Source of the DNA: Opitutaceae bacterium
GTDB taxonomy: Bacteria > Verrucomicrobiota > Verrucomicrobiia > Opitutales > Opitutaceae
Length of the DNA stretch: 51,344 bases
Assembly: GCA_027482905.1 (NCBI GenBank)
Contig: JAIXVP010000361.1
Coordinates: 1-51,344, forward strand
Direction: 5' to 3'
The number at the start of each line of letters is the position of its first letter. The stretch's first letter is position 1. A model generated the notes under the pieces. The model was not told the DNA's origin. It saw only the letters and a program-made list of their open reading frames with translations, and did no database searches. Shown here one piece after another: positions 27,606 through 35,787 of this stretch. The position numbers and the translations under genes are program-made.

Positions 27606-29993
27606 TTAATTCCCTCCCGCTTGTGGACCGTCCGCGCCATTCGGCGCGTCCAGGACGCGCCGGATGGCCGATCTCAATTCCGATATGGTGAATGGCTTGG
27701 GCAGGAAATTCACGGTCGAGGCTCCACCCAGTTCCGTGCCCGCCAATTCCGCGCTATAGCCGCTGATGAACAGCACCGGAAGGTCGGGACGGTCCGCCAG
27801 CAAGCGCCGGGCGAGATCTCGGCCGGTGAATCCGTCCGGCATCACCAGATCCGTGAGGAGCAGCCTGGTCTCTTCCCGGATCGCCGGCCAGAGGGCGAGC
27901 GCCGCCGGCCCGCTGTCCGCCGCCGTGACCCGGTAACCGGCCTGGCCCAGGGCGAGTTTGAGCAGTTCCGACACCGCGGGATCATCCTCGACCAGCAGGA
28001 TCGACTCCGAGCCGCCGCGGGCGGGTTGGTCGTCGGCCGGGAGCGGGGATGGTTTCGCCGGCCCCACAACCAGGGGCAGGAATACGTCGAACGTCGCGCC
28101 CTCGCCGGGACGGCTGGCGACCGTGACCAGGCCCCCGTGCTGGCGGGCGATACCGTAGACCGTGGCCAGGCCGAGTCCCGTGCCCTGGCCGACTCCCTTG
28201 GTGGTGAAGAACGGCTCGAAAATACGGCCCAGCACCTCGGGCGGGATACCCGTGCCGGTATCGCTCACGCTCAGGCGCGCGTAGCCGTTCGGCGCGGCCG
28301 GAGCCGACCCCGTGGCACCCGCGCCCGATGCCGGGCAGTTCCGGACGGCCGCCACCTCTTCCGTCGTCGCGGTCGAGAGCACGATGCGCAGATCGCCACC
28401 CCTCGGCATGGCGTCGCGGGCGTTCACGGTGAGGTTCATCAGGATCTGTTCGACCATGCCCGAATCCGCGTGCACCCACACCGCCCCGGGCGGGGCGGTA
28501 AACGCGAGGGCGATGTCCTCGCCCACGATGCGTTGCAGCATCTTGGTCAGGTTCGCCACCACCGTGCGCAGGTCCAGGTCGCGTGATTGCAACACCTGCC
28601 GGCGGCTGAAGGCCAGAAGCTGGCGGGTGAGGTGGGTGGCGCGGGTGGCGGCTTGGGCGATCTCGCGGAAGGACTCCTCGACCTCGGGCGTGAGTGGAGC
28701 GCCGCCCTCGATCAGGCCGAGGTGACAGTGGATCACGGTCAGCAGGTTGTTGAAGTCGTGCGCCACGCCGCCCGAGAGCTGGCCCACCGCCTCCATCTTC
28801 TGGGCGTGCAGGAAGTGTTCCTCCAGTCTCCGCCGTTCGGTGATGTCCTCCGCGACCCCGACCACGCGATAGACCACGCCCTGGGCGTTGCGCACCGGCG
28901 AGGCGCGGTCGCGAATCCACCGCATCGATCCGTCCGGCCGGCGGATGCGATACTCGACCTGACTCGGACCCGAGCGGCGGCTCTCGAGCATCCAGCGCTC
29001 CACCGCCTCAAGATCCTCGGCATGGACCGCGTCGGCCCAGCTCCTCGGGGTTTCGTAGAGGCTGGCCGGGGAGCGTCCCCAGACCTTCTCGTAGGCCGGG
29101 CTGACGTAAAGCACGCCGTCGAACCCGGTGGCGGACATCCAGAAAACCTCGTCGATGTTCTCCGCCAGCTGGCGGAACCGCTCCTCGCTGGCGCGCAAGG
29201 CCTCCTGCTCCCGGGCGAGCAGGGCGCGGTGGTGGGCGTTTTCCAGGGTGGCGGCCAGCTCGTGCAGGTAGCCCGGCCGTTTCACCAGGTAGTCCACCGC
29301 TCCGAGCCGCAGGGCCTGGACCGCCACCGCTTCGTCGCCGTGGCCGGTCACAAGAACCACGGGCGCGCGCAGCAACCCGCGTTCCCGCAGAAGCTGGAGC
29401 ACCTCCAGCCCGTCCATGCCGCGCAGGCGGTAGTCGAGGGCGAGGGCGTCGTAGGCGTCGCCGGCCTCCAGCCGAGCGAGCAGGGCCGGTCCGTCGGCGA
29501 CCGTCTCCAGGCGGATATGCGGCGCGTGGCGGGCCAGATGATGCCGGGCGAGGTCGACGTCCACCGGATCATGCTCGGCATAGAGCACGCGCAGGGGGCG
29601 GGTGCGTTTTTCGCGGTTCAGGCGGAACGCGGCGCGGGCCGATTCCAGGACGGCCGGCAGTCGGACGAGGTAGTCGCCGGCTTTGACCAGGTAATCGTCG
29701 GCGCCGGCCTTCAACGCCGACACGGCGGCGCGCTCGTCACCCGAGCCGGTCAGGATGACGACGGCCACGGGCAGGTTTCGGTCCTGGATCTCGAGGACGA
29801 AGCCGACGCCCGAGCCGTCGGGCAGGGAAAGGTCCAGCAAAACCAGGTCGTGTTTGTCGCCTTCGCCGAGCATGGCGCGTCCTTCCGCCAGGCTGCGGGC
29901 CACGTCGAGTCGCGCCGGCGGCGATCCCCGTAGCAGTTCCAGGCGCACCAGGTCGGCGTCCTGCGTGCTGTCCTCGATGTAAAGGATGCGCAT
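27606..29993 (-). CDS. Hybrid histidine kinase REC-REC-PAS-HK-REC
   Basis: A 795-residue soluble protein. Receiver 1 covers about 1-125 (Asp54), receiver 2 about 133-255 (Asp187, with an unusual AEHDP acidic pocket), PAS about 265-390 ending [11 protein letters not shown], HisKA with His412 in VAHDFNNLL, and HATPase with intact [15 protein letters not shown] and GTGLGL motifs. Receiver 3 is C-terminal (TDLVMPDG). Unlike the related 682-residue protein downstream, its kinase core is complete. It follows the small receiver gene by 5 bp. The ATG at 29991-29993 (MRILYIEDS) is the natural start for a receiver domain. Confidence 0.93.
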   Translation of the reverse strand: MRILYIEDSTQDADLVRLELLRGSPPARLDVARSLAEGRAMLGEGDKHDLVLLDLSLPDGSGVGFVLEIQDRNLPVAVVILTGSGDERAAVSALKAGADDYLVKAGDYLVRLPAVLESARAAFRLNREKRTRPLRVLYAEHDPVDVDLARHHLARHAPHIRLETVADGPALLARLEAGDAYDALALDYRLRGMDGLEVLQLLRERGLLRAPVVLVTGHGDEAVAVQALRLGAVDYLVKRPGYLHELAATLENAHHRALLAREQEALRASEERFRQLAENIDEVFWMSATGFDGVLYVSPAYEKVWGRSPASLYETPRSWADAVHAEDLEAVERWMLESRRSGPSQVEYRIRRPDGSMRWIRDRASPVRNAQGVVYRVVGVAEDITERRRLEEHFLHAQKMEAVGQLSGGVAHDFNNLLTVIHCHLGLIEGGAPLTPEVEESFREIAQAATRATHLTRQLLAFSRRQVLQSRDLDLRTVVANLTKMLQRIVGEDIALAFTAPPGAVWVHADSGMVEQILMNLTVNARDAMPRGGDLRIVLSTATTEEVAAVRNCPASGAGATGSAPAAPNGYARLSVSDTGTGIPPEVLGRIFEPFFTTKGVGQGTGLGLATVYGIARQHGGLVTVASRPGEGATFDVFLPLVVGPAKPSPLPADDQPARGGSESILLVEDDPAVSELLKLALGQAGYRVTAADSGPAALALWPAIREETRLLLTDLVMPDGFTGRDLARRLLADRPDLPVLFISGYSAELAGTELGGASTVNFLPKPFTISELRSAIRRVLDAPNGADGPQAGGN

Positions 29994-29998
29994 GGCGC

Positions 29999-30427
29999 TC
30001 AGAGCGACGGCGCGTTGACGACGGTCCAATAGATTTCGATCTGGGCCGCCACCTCCACGAACTTTTCGAAGTCGACCGGTTTCACGATGTAGGAGTTGGC
30101 TCCGATCTGGTAGGCGTCGCGCACGTCCTGGTTTTCCGCCGAGGTCGTCAGCACCACCACCGGGACGCGCCGGAAGCGCTCGTGCGTTTTAAACCTGCGC
30201 AGGACCTCGAGACCGTCGATCCGCGGCAGCTTCAAATCCAGCAGGACCACGGCGGGCGGCTCCTCGCCCGCCTCCCAGCGCGCCAGCCAGGCCAGCGCCT
30301 CCTCGCCGTCCCGCGCCACGTCGACGGGATTGGTCAGGCGGCGGCGTCGAAACGCGCGCAGGGCCAGGTCGACGTCCATCGGATTGTCCTCGACCAGGAG
30401 GATGCGGGCGGCGGGAGAGGAGTTCAT
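29999..30427 (-). CDS. Single-domain response regulator, Rcp1-like
   Basis: A 142-residue receiver domain with no output domain. The acidic pocket is in LLVEDNPMDVDLA, phospho-Asp64 is in VVLLDLKLPRIDG, and VVVLTTSAENQDV with SYIVKPVDFEKF supplies the conserved Thr/Ser and Lys. The K-L-P-R-(I/L)-(D/N)-G form and the ending resemble Rcp1, the partner of phytochrome-type kinases. It overlaps the stop of the 713-residue membrane kinase by four bases (ATGA), so the pair is probably cognate. Confidence 0.93.
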   Translation of the reverse strand: MNSSPAARILLVEDNPMDVDLALRAFRRRRLTNPVDVARDGEEALAWLARWEAGEEPPAVVLLDLKLPRIDGLEVLRRFKTHERFRRVPVVVLTTSAENQDVRDAYQIGANSYIVKPVDFEKFVEVAAQIEIYWTVVNAPSL

Positions 30428-32565
30428 TCGGAGAGCGGAAGTTGGAGATGGAAAGTCGCGCCCCGTCCCGGAGTGGATTCCGCCCAGGCCCGGCCGCCGG
30501 TCCGTTCCATCGCCTTGCGCACGATGGCCAGGCCGACCCCGGTGCCCGGGTAGTCCTCGGAACGGTGCAGACGCTGGAAGATGTCGAAAATGCGGCCCAC
30601 GAAGCGCATGTCGAAACCGATGCCGTTGTCGCGAACCCAGAGCAAGCCCGAGCCGGCGGCGGCGCATCCGCCGATCTCGATCTCGGGTTCGGTCGCGTCG
30701 CGCGTGAACTTCATCGCGTTGTCGACGAGGTTGCGCAGCGCGATGGTCAACCCCTGCGCGTCGGCCCGCACGGTCAATTCCTCCGGGATGTCCAGGCGCA
30801 CCCGCATCCCGCGCCGCTCGATTTCCGGTTCCAGCGTCGCGAGGATGCCCCGCGCCACCGCTCGGGGTCGGACGGGACCCACGGCCGGCGCCCGTCTCTC
30901 GATCTGCGAGTAGGCCAGCAGGTCGTCGATGAGCTGGGCCATGTGCAGGCTGGCCTGGCGCACGGCCCCGAGGAAGCGCCGGCCTTCTCCGTCGAGGCTC
31001 TCCGCGTGGTCCTCGAGCAGGAGCCGGCTGTAGCCGTCGATGCCGCGCAAAGGGGCCTTCAAGTCATGGGAAACCGAATACGTAAAGGTTTCCAGCTCCC
31101 GGTTTTTCGCCCGCAGCTCGGCGGTGCGGGCCTCGACCCGCCGCTCCAGCTCCGTGTTGAGGTCCAGCAGGGTGCGCTCGGCCCGCTTGCGGGCCGAGAT
31201 GTCGCGCACCCAGGCCTGGAGCAGCACTCGCTCGCCCGACTCGACCAGTCCCAGCCCCATCTCGGCCTCGAAGGGCGTGCCCTCCAGCGTGCGGGCCCGG
31301 CATTCGAAGTGCTGCGGATGGCCCCGACCCGCCGCCGCGATCCGGTCCGCGAGCCGTTGCGCGTCGTCGCCCGCCTCGTCCGGACCGCTCGCCAGCAGTG
31401 CGGTCGCGGCCAGACCGGCCAGATCCGCCGCCTCGCCGCCAAAGAGCCGGCACGCGCCTGCGTTGGCCTCGGAGACGAGGCCGTTTTCGAGCAGCAGCAC
31501 ACCGTCCGGGGCATGGTCGAACAGCGCTTTGAAGCGCGCCTCGCTCTCACGCGCCTTCCGCTCGGCCTCGAGCAGGCGTTCGCGTTCCGAGATCAACAAG
31601 GCCTGCCGCGCGGTGGCCAGACCGACGACGATGATGGCCCCGAGTCCCACCACCACGCGCAGGGTCTCCGAAAATCCGGGCAAGACGAGCACCAGGACGA
31701 GCGCGGTCGCCGCACCCAGGACCGCCGCAAGGGGCAGGACTCTCAGGATCGCTTCATAGAGCTGGTCCCGGCCGTCGTCCTCGACCGGGCGGGCCTCCCA
31801 GCGCAACGCGGCCCAGCCCAGGGCGAGGGCGCAGGGGGAGAAGAGAAAATTGAGCAGGCTGCCGTCCCCCTGCGCGCCGCGTAGAAGAAGGGCGTTCCAC
31901 TGCATCCAGAGGCTGCCGCTGAGGAAAAGCGCGACGAAGACCGCCAGCCAGCGACGGTCCAGTCCCAGGCGGAAGGTCAGCGCGAGCACCAGCGCCACGC
32001 CGGCGGCGGCGAAAAAGCCCGCAGGATACGCGATCAACACCAGCATGGCGGGCCAATCGAGGTCGCCTCTTAAAGGGAGATAAATGGCCAGGATCACCAC
32101 CAGCGCGGTGGTCGCGAGCATGGCCGCGTCGAGCGCGGCGGCGTGGCCGCGGCCGGCTTTGGCGTGCGTGCGCAGCGCCGTCCAGAGCGCCCAGACAAAG
32201 GCCGGTCCGAGCGCGCCGCAGCCGAGGTCGGTGGGGCCCGGAAAAGGGGTCCAGTCCAGGATCACCTGGCCGACCCAGAGGATCTGACCGATCGCGTATG
32301 CGCTCAGGCCCAGCGCGAACCACCGCCGGGTCTCGCGTTCGTCCGCGCGTTCCGCGCGTCGCACCCCGATCCAGCCCAGCCATGCCGCGCCGGTATACGC
32401 CACCGTCCAGTGCACGTTGTCCAGGATGCGCGAAACGATAGGTCCGAAGTCGCACAGGATGCCCGTCCACGCCACCACGACGATGGCGGCCGACACGTTT
32501 AAAACCCTCGAGGCTTCGTCGCCCCGGGGACCGGCTTGAGAATCGGCTGGGGTCGCGCTATCCAT
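30424..32565 (-). CDS. Membrane sensor histidine kinase, PAS, phytochrome-type core
   Basis: A 713-residue kinase. Residues 1 to about 330 contain eight to nine hydrophobic helices in a large membrane sensor of no named family. One PAS domain (about 345-465, beginning FKALFDHAPDGVLLLENG) follows, then a coiled coil (ELERRVEARTAELRAKNRELE) and HisKA with His500 in VSHDLKAPLRGIDGY. The HATPase domain has intact NLVDNAMKF, RDNGIGFD and GTGVGLA. The core resembles cyanobacterial and bacteriophytochrome kinases without the chromophore domain. It is coupled to the Rcp1-like receiver downstream. Start ATG at 32563-32565. Confidence 0.92.
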   Translation of the reverse strand: MDSATPADSQAGPRGDEASRVLNVSAAIVVVAWTGILCDFGPIVSRILDNVHWTVAYTGAAWLGWIGVRRAERADERETRRWFALGLSAYAIGQILWVGQVILDWTPFPGPTDLGCGALGPAFVWALWTALRTHAKAGRGHAAALDAAMLATTALVVILAIYLPLRGDLDWPAMLVLIAYPAGFFAAAGVALVLALTFRLGLDRRWLAVFVALFLSGSLWMQWNALLLRGAQGDGSLLNFLFSPCALALGWAALRWEARPVEDDGRDQLYEAILRVLPLAAVLGAATALVLVLVLPGFSETLRVVVGLGAIIVVGLATARQALLISERERLLEAERKARESEARFKALFDHAPDGVLLLENGLVSEANAGACRLFGGEAADLAGLAATALLASGPDEAGDDAQRLADRIAAAGRGHPQHFECRARTLEGTPFEAEMGLGLVESGERVLLQAWVRDISARKRAERTLLDLNTELERRVEARTAELRAKNRELETFTYSVSHDLKAPLRGIDGYSRLLLEDHAESLDGEGRRFLGAVRQASLHMAQLIDDLLAYSQIERRAPAVGPVRPRAVARGILATLEPEIERRGMRVRLDIPEELTVRADAQGLTIALRNLVDNAMKFTRDATEPEIEIGGCAAAGSGLLWVRDNGIGFDMRFVGRIFDIFQRLHRSEDYPGTGVGLAIVRKAMERTGGRAWAESTPGRGATFHLQLPLSE

Positions 32566-32635
32566 CTCACGGGATGCGATTGACTTGGCTCGGGAATGTC
32601 AAACCGCCACACACGCCGGCCTGATGCCGGGTCGC

Positions 32636-33031
32636 TTAGCCGGCGGGCGGCGCATCACCGCGGTCCCGGGCCAGCACCGACTCGACGACGACGAGGAACT
32701 CGGCCCCGCCAAAGGGTTTGGCCAGAACCTCGTCGGCCCCCATCAAACGCGCGGTCTTGAGGTAGCCCGGGTCCCGGAGACGGCCGCCGCCGGACATGAC
32801 GATGATTTTGCTCTCGGGCCGGCGCTCCCGGACGCGCATCATCAACTCCAAGCCTTCGGTCTCCGGCATGACGATGTCGGTCACGACCAGGTCGAAGGAC
32901 TCCCGCTCCAGCGCGCGGAGACCGGCCTTGCCGTCACCGGCCTGCTCCACGGAGTGGCCGGCGTTGGCCAGCGTCCGGACCAAGACCACGCGGATGGTCT
33001 CGTCGTCGTCGATTATAAGGATTCGCGCCAT
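32636..33031 (-). CDS. Single-domain response regulator, CheY-like
   Basis: A 131-residue lone receiver domain. It has ILIIDDDETIR (acidic pocket), Asp52 in FDLVVTDIVMPETEG, MSGGG as the Thr/Ser switch region, and Lys in DEVLAKPFGG. No DNA-binding or enzymatic output is attached. It lies between two kinase genes, 118 bp after the 775-residue hybrid and 70 bp before the membrane kinase, so its partner cannot be assigned from spacing. Confidence 0.92.
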   Translation of the reverse strand: MARILIIDDDETIRVVLVRTLANAGHSVEQAGDGKAGLRALERESFDLVVTDIVMPETEGLELMMRVRERRPESKIIVMSGGGRLRDPGYLKTARLMGADEVLAKPFGGAEFLVVVESVLARDRGDAPPAG

Positions 33032-33149
33032 GATGTGATGGTGTCTACACGACTCTTGTCGGGAAAAGTTAAACGCCGACGCGGTTTATCGCCGGAAATT
33101 TTCCGCAAACTTTGCGGACCGGCGTCCGTGGGAGGTTGGCGGTTTTTGC

Positions 33150-35477
33150 TCATGGCGCGACGAGGGCTATTCCCACCGCCGCGAGCAGATCGTCCCGGAC
33201 GACCGGCTTGGCCAGAATCCGCGCGATTTTAAGGGCCGACATGTCTTCGGTTTGCGCCGGTTCGTTCAGGCCGCTGGTCACCAAGATGGGCAGATCCGCG
33301 TTTTGGCGACGCAAGGCGCGCACCAGCGCTAGACCGCTCATTCGGGGCATCATCAGATCGGTGACCACCAGGCGGATGGCGTCGGCGTGGATGCCGAACA
33401 AGACCAGCGCCTCGCCGCCGTCGGCGGCCGTGAGGACGCGGTAGTTTTGCCTTTGCAGGACGGCGGATATCGCGTGGCGGATGGGTTCCTCGTCGTCCAC
33501 CACCAGAATCAGCTCCTGGCGACCGAGCGCAGGTGGGAACGGCACCGCCGTGCCGGGGGCGCAGGTGGTGACGTCGACCGGCAGGAAGAGTTCGAAGACG
33601 GTGCCACGCCCCACCTCGCTTTCCACCGTGATAAAACCGCTGTGGCTGCGCACGATACCGAGCACGGTGGACAGGCCCAACCCGGTCCCTTTGCCGACTT
33701 CCTTGGTGGTGAAAAAAGGCTCGAAAATCCGACCGAGGACGTCGGGCGGGATGCCCGCGCCGGTGTCGCGCACGCTGAGCGCCGCATAGGCGCCGGGGCG
33801 CGACTCCGGTTGCCCGGGCCAGCCTTCCGGGCCCACCGTCACCGGGCGGGCCGCGAGGGTCAGGCGTCCGCCGCCGGGCATGGCGTCGCGGGCGTTCACG
33901 CAGAGGTTGAGCAGAACCTGATGGAGCTGCGTGGCGTCACCCAGGACGGCGGGCAGGTTCGCCGGGATTTTTTCCTCCACCTGGATTTCGCGCGGGAAAG
34001 TCTCGCGCGCCACCGCCACGAGCTCGGCCGCGAGGTGACGGAGCTGCACCGGTCCCCGTTTGCCCTCGAGCCCGCGACTGAAGGTCAGGATCTGTCGCAC
34101 CAGCGCCATGCCGCGGCGCGCGCCCTGTTCGAGCAGGGCCAGGAGATCGGCGTCGCGCGCGTCGGCCAACTTTTCCCGCAACAAGGGCGCGATCAGAAGC
34201 ATCGGAGTGAGGATGTTGTTCAGATCGTGCGCGATGCCCCCGGACAGTGTGCCCACCGCCTCCATGCGTTGCGCGCGCAGAAACTGTTTTTCCAACTCCT
34301 TGCGCGCGGTGATGTCCTCCGCCACGCCGACCAGTCGGTCGACCGAGCTGTCGGCGCCGCGCACCGGAAACCCCCGGTCGTGGATCCAGCGCAGGGTGCC
34401 GTCCGGGCGGAGGATGCGGTAGGTGATGTCGTGGGCGGCGGCCGGGTTCGCCATGATTTGGGCCTCGATCGCCGGTCTGTCCTCGGCATGCAGGGTGTTG
34501 ATCCAGGCGCCCGGACGGCCGTAAAAATCCTCGCAAGGGCGCCCCCAGACCAGTTCGAAGCCGGGACTCAGGTAGGTCACGCGGTTTTCGCCCAGATCAT
34601 AGATCCAAAAGACCTCCTGGATGGTTTCGACGACTTGCCTGAACTGCTCCCGACTCGCCACCAAGTCCTGTTTCGCGCGGATTTTTTCGGTGACGTCGCG
34701 GGCCAACACGACGAGCCCGGCCACTTCCCCGTGGGCGTCGAAATAGGGCACCTTGTCGGTCTCGACCCAGCGACGCCGACCGGTCCCGTCCGCGATCGGC
34801 TCCAGGTAGCCGATTTTGGGCCGACGAGTGCGGATGACCTCCAGATCATCGGCGTAAAATCGTTCCGCGTCCTGCGGATAGATTTCCGCGCTGGGCCGGC
34901 CCTCGATCCGGTCGACCGGCAGGCCCGCCGCATCCGCCACGCGCTGGTTGACCCGAAGGATACGGTTATGGGTGTCCTTGAACCAGATCATAGCCGGAAC
35001 CAGATCAAACAAGGCCTGGAGCTCGGCTTTTTGCCGTTCGCGCGTCTCCTCGTGCGTCTTCGCCTCCTGCTCGGCCCGTTTGCGCGGCGTGATATCCGCG
35101 CGGATCGACACGTATTTCACCACCTGGCGGTCATCGTCGAGGAAGGGCACGATGGTCGTGTCCACCCAGTAGAACGACCCGTTTTTGGCCCGGTTCTGGA
35201 TTTCGCCGCGCCAGACGTCCCCGTTTTTGATCGTCGCCCACATCCCCCGGAAAAACTCCTTCGCATGCCGCCCCGAGTTGATCAACCGGTGGTTTCGCCC
35301 CAGCAGCTCTTCCCGCGCATAGCCGGAGATCGCGCAGAATTTCTCGTTTACATAGGTGATATCCCCGGCCCGGTCCGTAATCGCGACGATGGCGTGCTCG
35401 TCGAGCGCGGCCATGAGCACGCTGAACTCGGAGCGACCCTCGACTTGGATGGCTTGGGTTGGGGGGTAGTGGGGCAT
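33150..35477 (-). CDS. Hybrid histidine kinase PAS-PAS-PAS-HK-REC
   Basis: A 775-residue soluble kinase. PAS 1 (about 20-135) begins [20 protein letters not shown] and resembles redox or aerotaxis PAS domains. PAS 2 covers about 155-265 and PAS 3 about 275-395. HisKA has His417 in GIAHDLNN, and HATPase motifs [15 protein letters not shown] and GTGLGLS are intact. The C-terminal receiver (about 655-770) has phospho-Asp707 in [12 protein letters not shown]. It is a close paralog of the next kinase upstream, with the same layout and many identical segments. Start ATG at 35475-35477 with no Shine-Dalgarno. Confidence 0.93.
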   Translation of the reverse strand: MPHYPPTQAIQVEGRSEFSVLMAALDEHAIVAITDRAGDITYVNEKFCAISGYAREELLGRNHRLINSGRHAKEFFRGMWATIKNGDVWRGEIQNRAKNGSFYWVDTTIVPFLDDDRQVVKYVSIRADITPRKRAEQEAKTHEETRERQKAELQALFDLVPAMIWFKDTHNRILRVNQRVADAAGLPVDRIEGRPSAEIYPQDAERFYADDLEVIRTRRPKIGYLEPIADGTGRRRWVETDKVPYFDAHGEVAGLVVLARDVTEKIRAKQDLVASREQFRQVVETIQEVFWIYDLGENRVTYLSPGFELVWGRPCEDFYGRPGAWINTLHAEDRPAIEAQIMANPAAAHDITYRILRPDGTLRWIHDRGFPVRGADSSVDRLVGVAEDITARKELEKQFLRAQRMEAVGTLSGGIAHDLNNILTPMLLIAPLLREKLADARDADLLALLEQGARRGMALVRQILTFSRGLEGKRGPVQLRHLAAELVAVARETFPREIQVEEKIPANLPAVLGDATQLHQVLLNLCVNARDAMPGGGRLTLAARPVTVGPEGWPGQPESRPGAYAALSVRDTGAGIPPDVLGRIFEPFFTTKEVGKGTGLGLSTVLGIVRSHSGFITVESEVGRGTVFELFLPVDVTTCAPGTAVPFPPALGRQELILVVDDEEPIRHAISAVLQRQNYRVLTAADGGEALVLFGIHADAIRLVVTDLMMPRMSGLALVRALRRQNADLPILVTSGLNEPAQTEDMSALKIARILAKPVVRDDLLAAVGIALVAP

Positions 35478-35583
35478 TTTTTAGCAAACCTGTGGCTTGG
35501 CCTGACCGTCCAATGCAAAGCCGGATGAAAAAACCCGTAATTTCTTATGCCCCAAAAAACCCGGTTTCTCTATCATAATTCTA

Positions 35584-35599
35584 TAGGGTGTTCACCCTA
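35584..35599. promoter_or_regulatory. Candidate operator TAGGGTG-TT-CACCCTA
   Basis: Seven-base arms are inverted around TT, a gapped palindrome. It lies 107-122 bp upstream of the 775-residue kinase start and just upstream of a candidate -10 (TATGAT), where the -35 element and spacer would be. A related GAACACCC-containing motif lies at a similar distance (100-113 bp) upstream of the paralogous kinase. Confidence 0.35.
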
Positions 35600-35758
35600 G
35601 TTGCAGGCCCGCAGACTTGCACGAGCGCAGGCACGGCCGGATATAGCCCGGTTTCGTCGGTTCCGCGGGGCGAGGTCGAAACGGAGCGGTTCGGATCAGA
35701 ACCAGGGCCGCTTAAGCGGGGAGAGCCCGCCCGAGGTGGCTTAAGCATCAGCGCGAAA

Positions 35759-35779
35759 GGCGCCGGTGCGCTCGGCGCC
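35759..35779 (-). terminator. GC-rich hairpin after the 781-residue kinase gene
   Basis: GGCGCCG (35759-35765) pairs with CGGCGCC (35773-35779) around a seven-base loop, 8 bp after the kinase stop on the minus strand. Only TTT follows, so termination would be weak. Confidence 0.4.
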
Positions 35780-35787
35780 GGCGGGGC

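Larger units (their letters stand above)
35478..35787. other. 310-bp intergenic region between the paired hybrid kinases
   Basis: No gene is seen. It holds several structured elements: a direct repeat AAAAAACCCG at 35528-35537 and 35554-35563; a gapped palindrome at 35584-35599; the perfect palindrome CCGCTTAAGCGG at 35708-35719; and a GC-rich hairpin at 35759-35779. The half next to the downstream kinase is AT-rich and is the probable promoter. On the minus strand TATGAT (35577-35572) is a candidate -10. Confidence 0.6.

Noticed and set aside
33387-35528. A 713-codon plus-strand frame over the 775-residue hybrid kinase
   Set aside because: Composition is His/Arg/Gly-rich with no domain, whereas the minus strand encodes clear PAS, kinase and receiver motifs.
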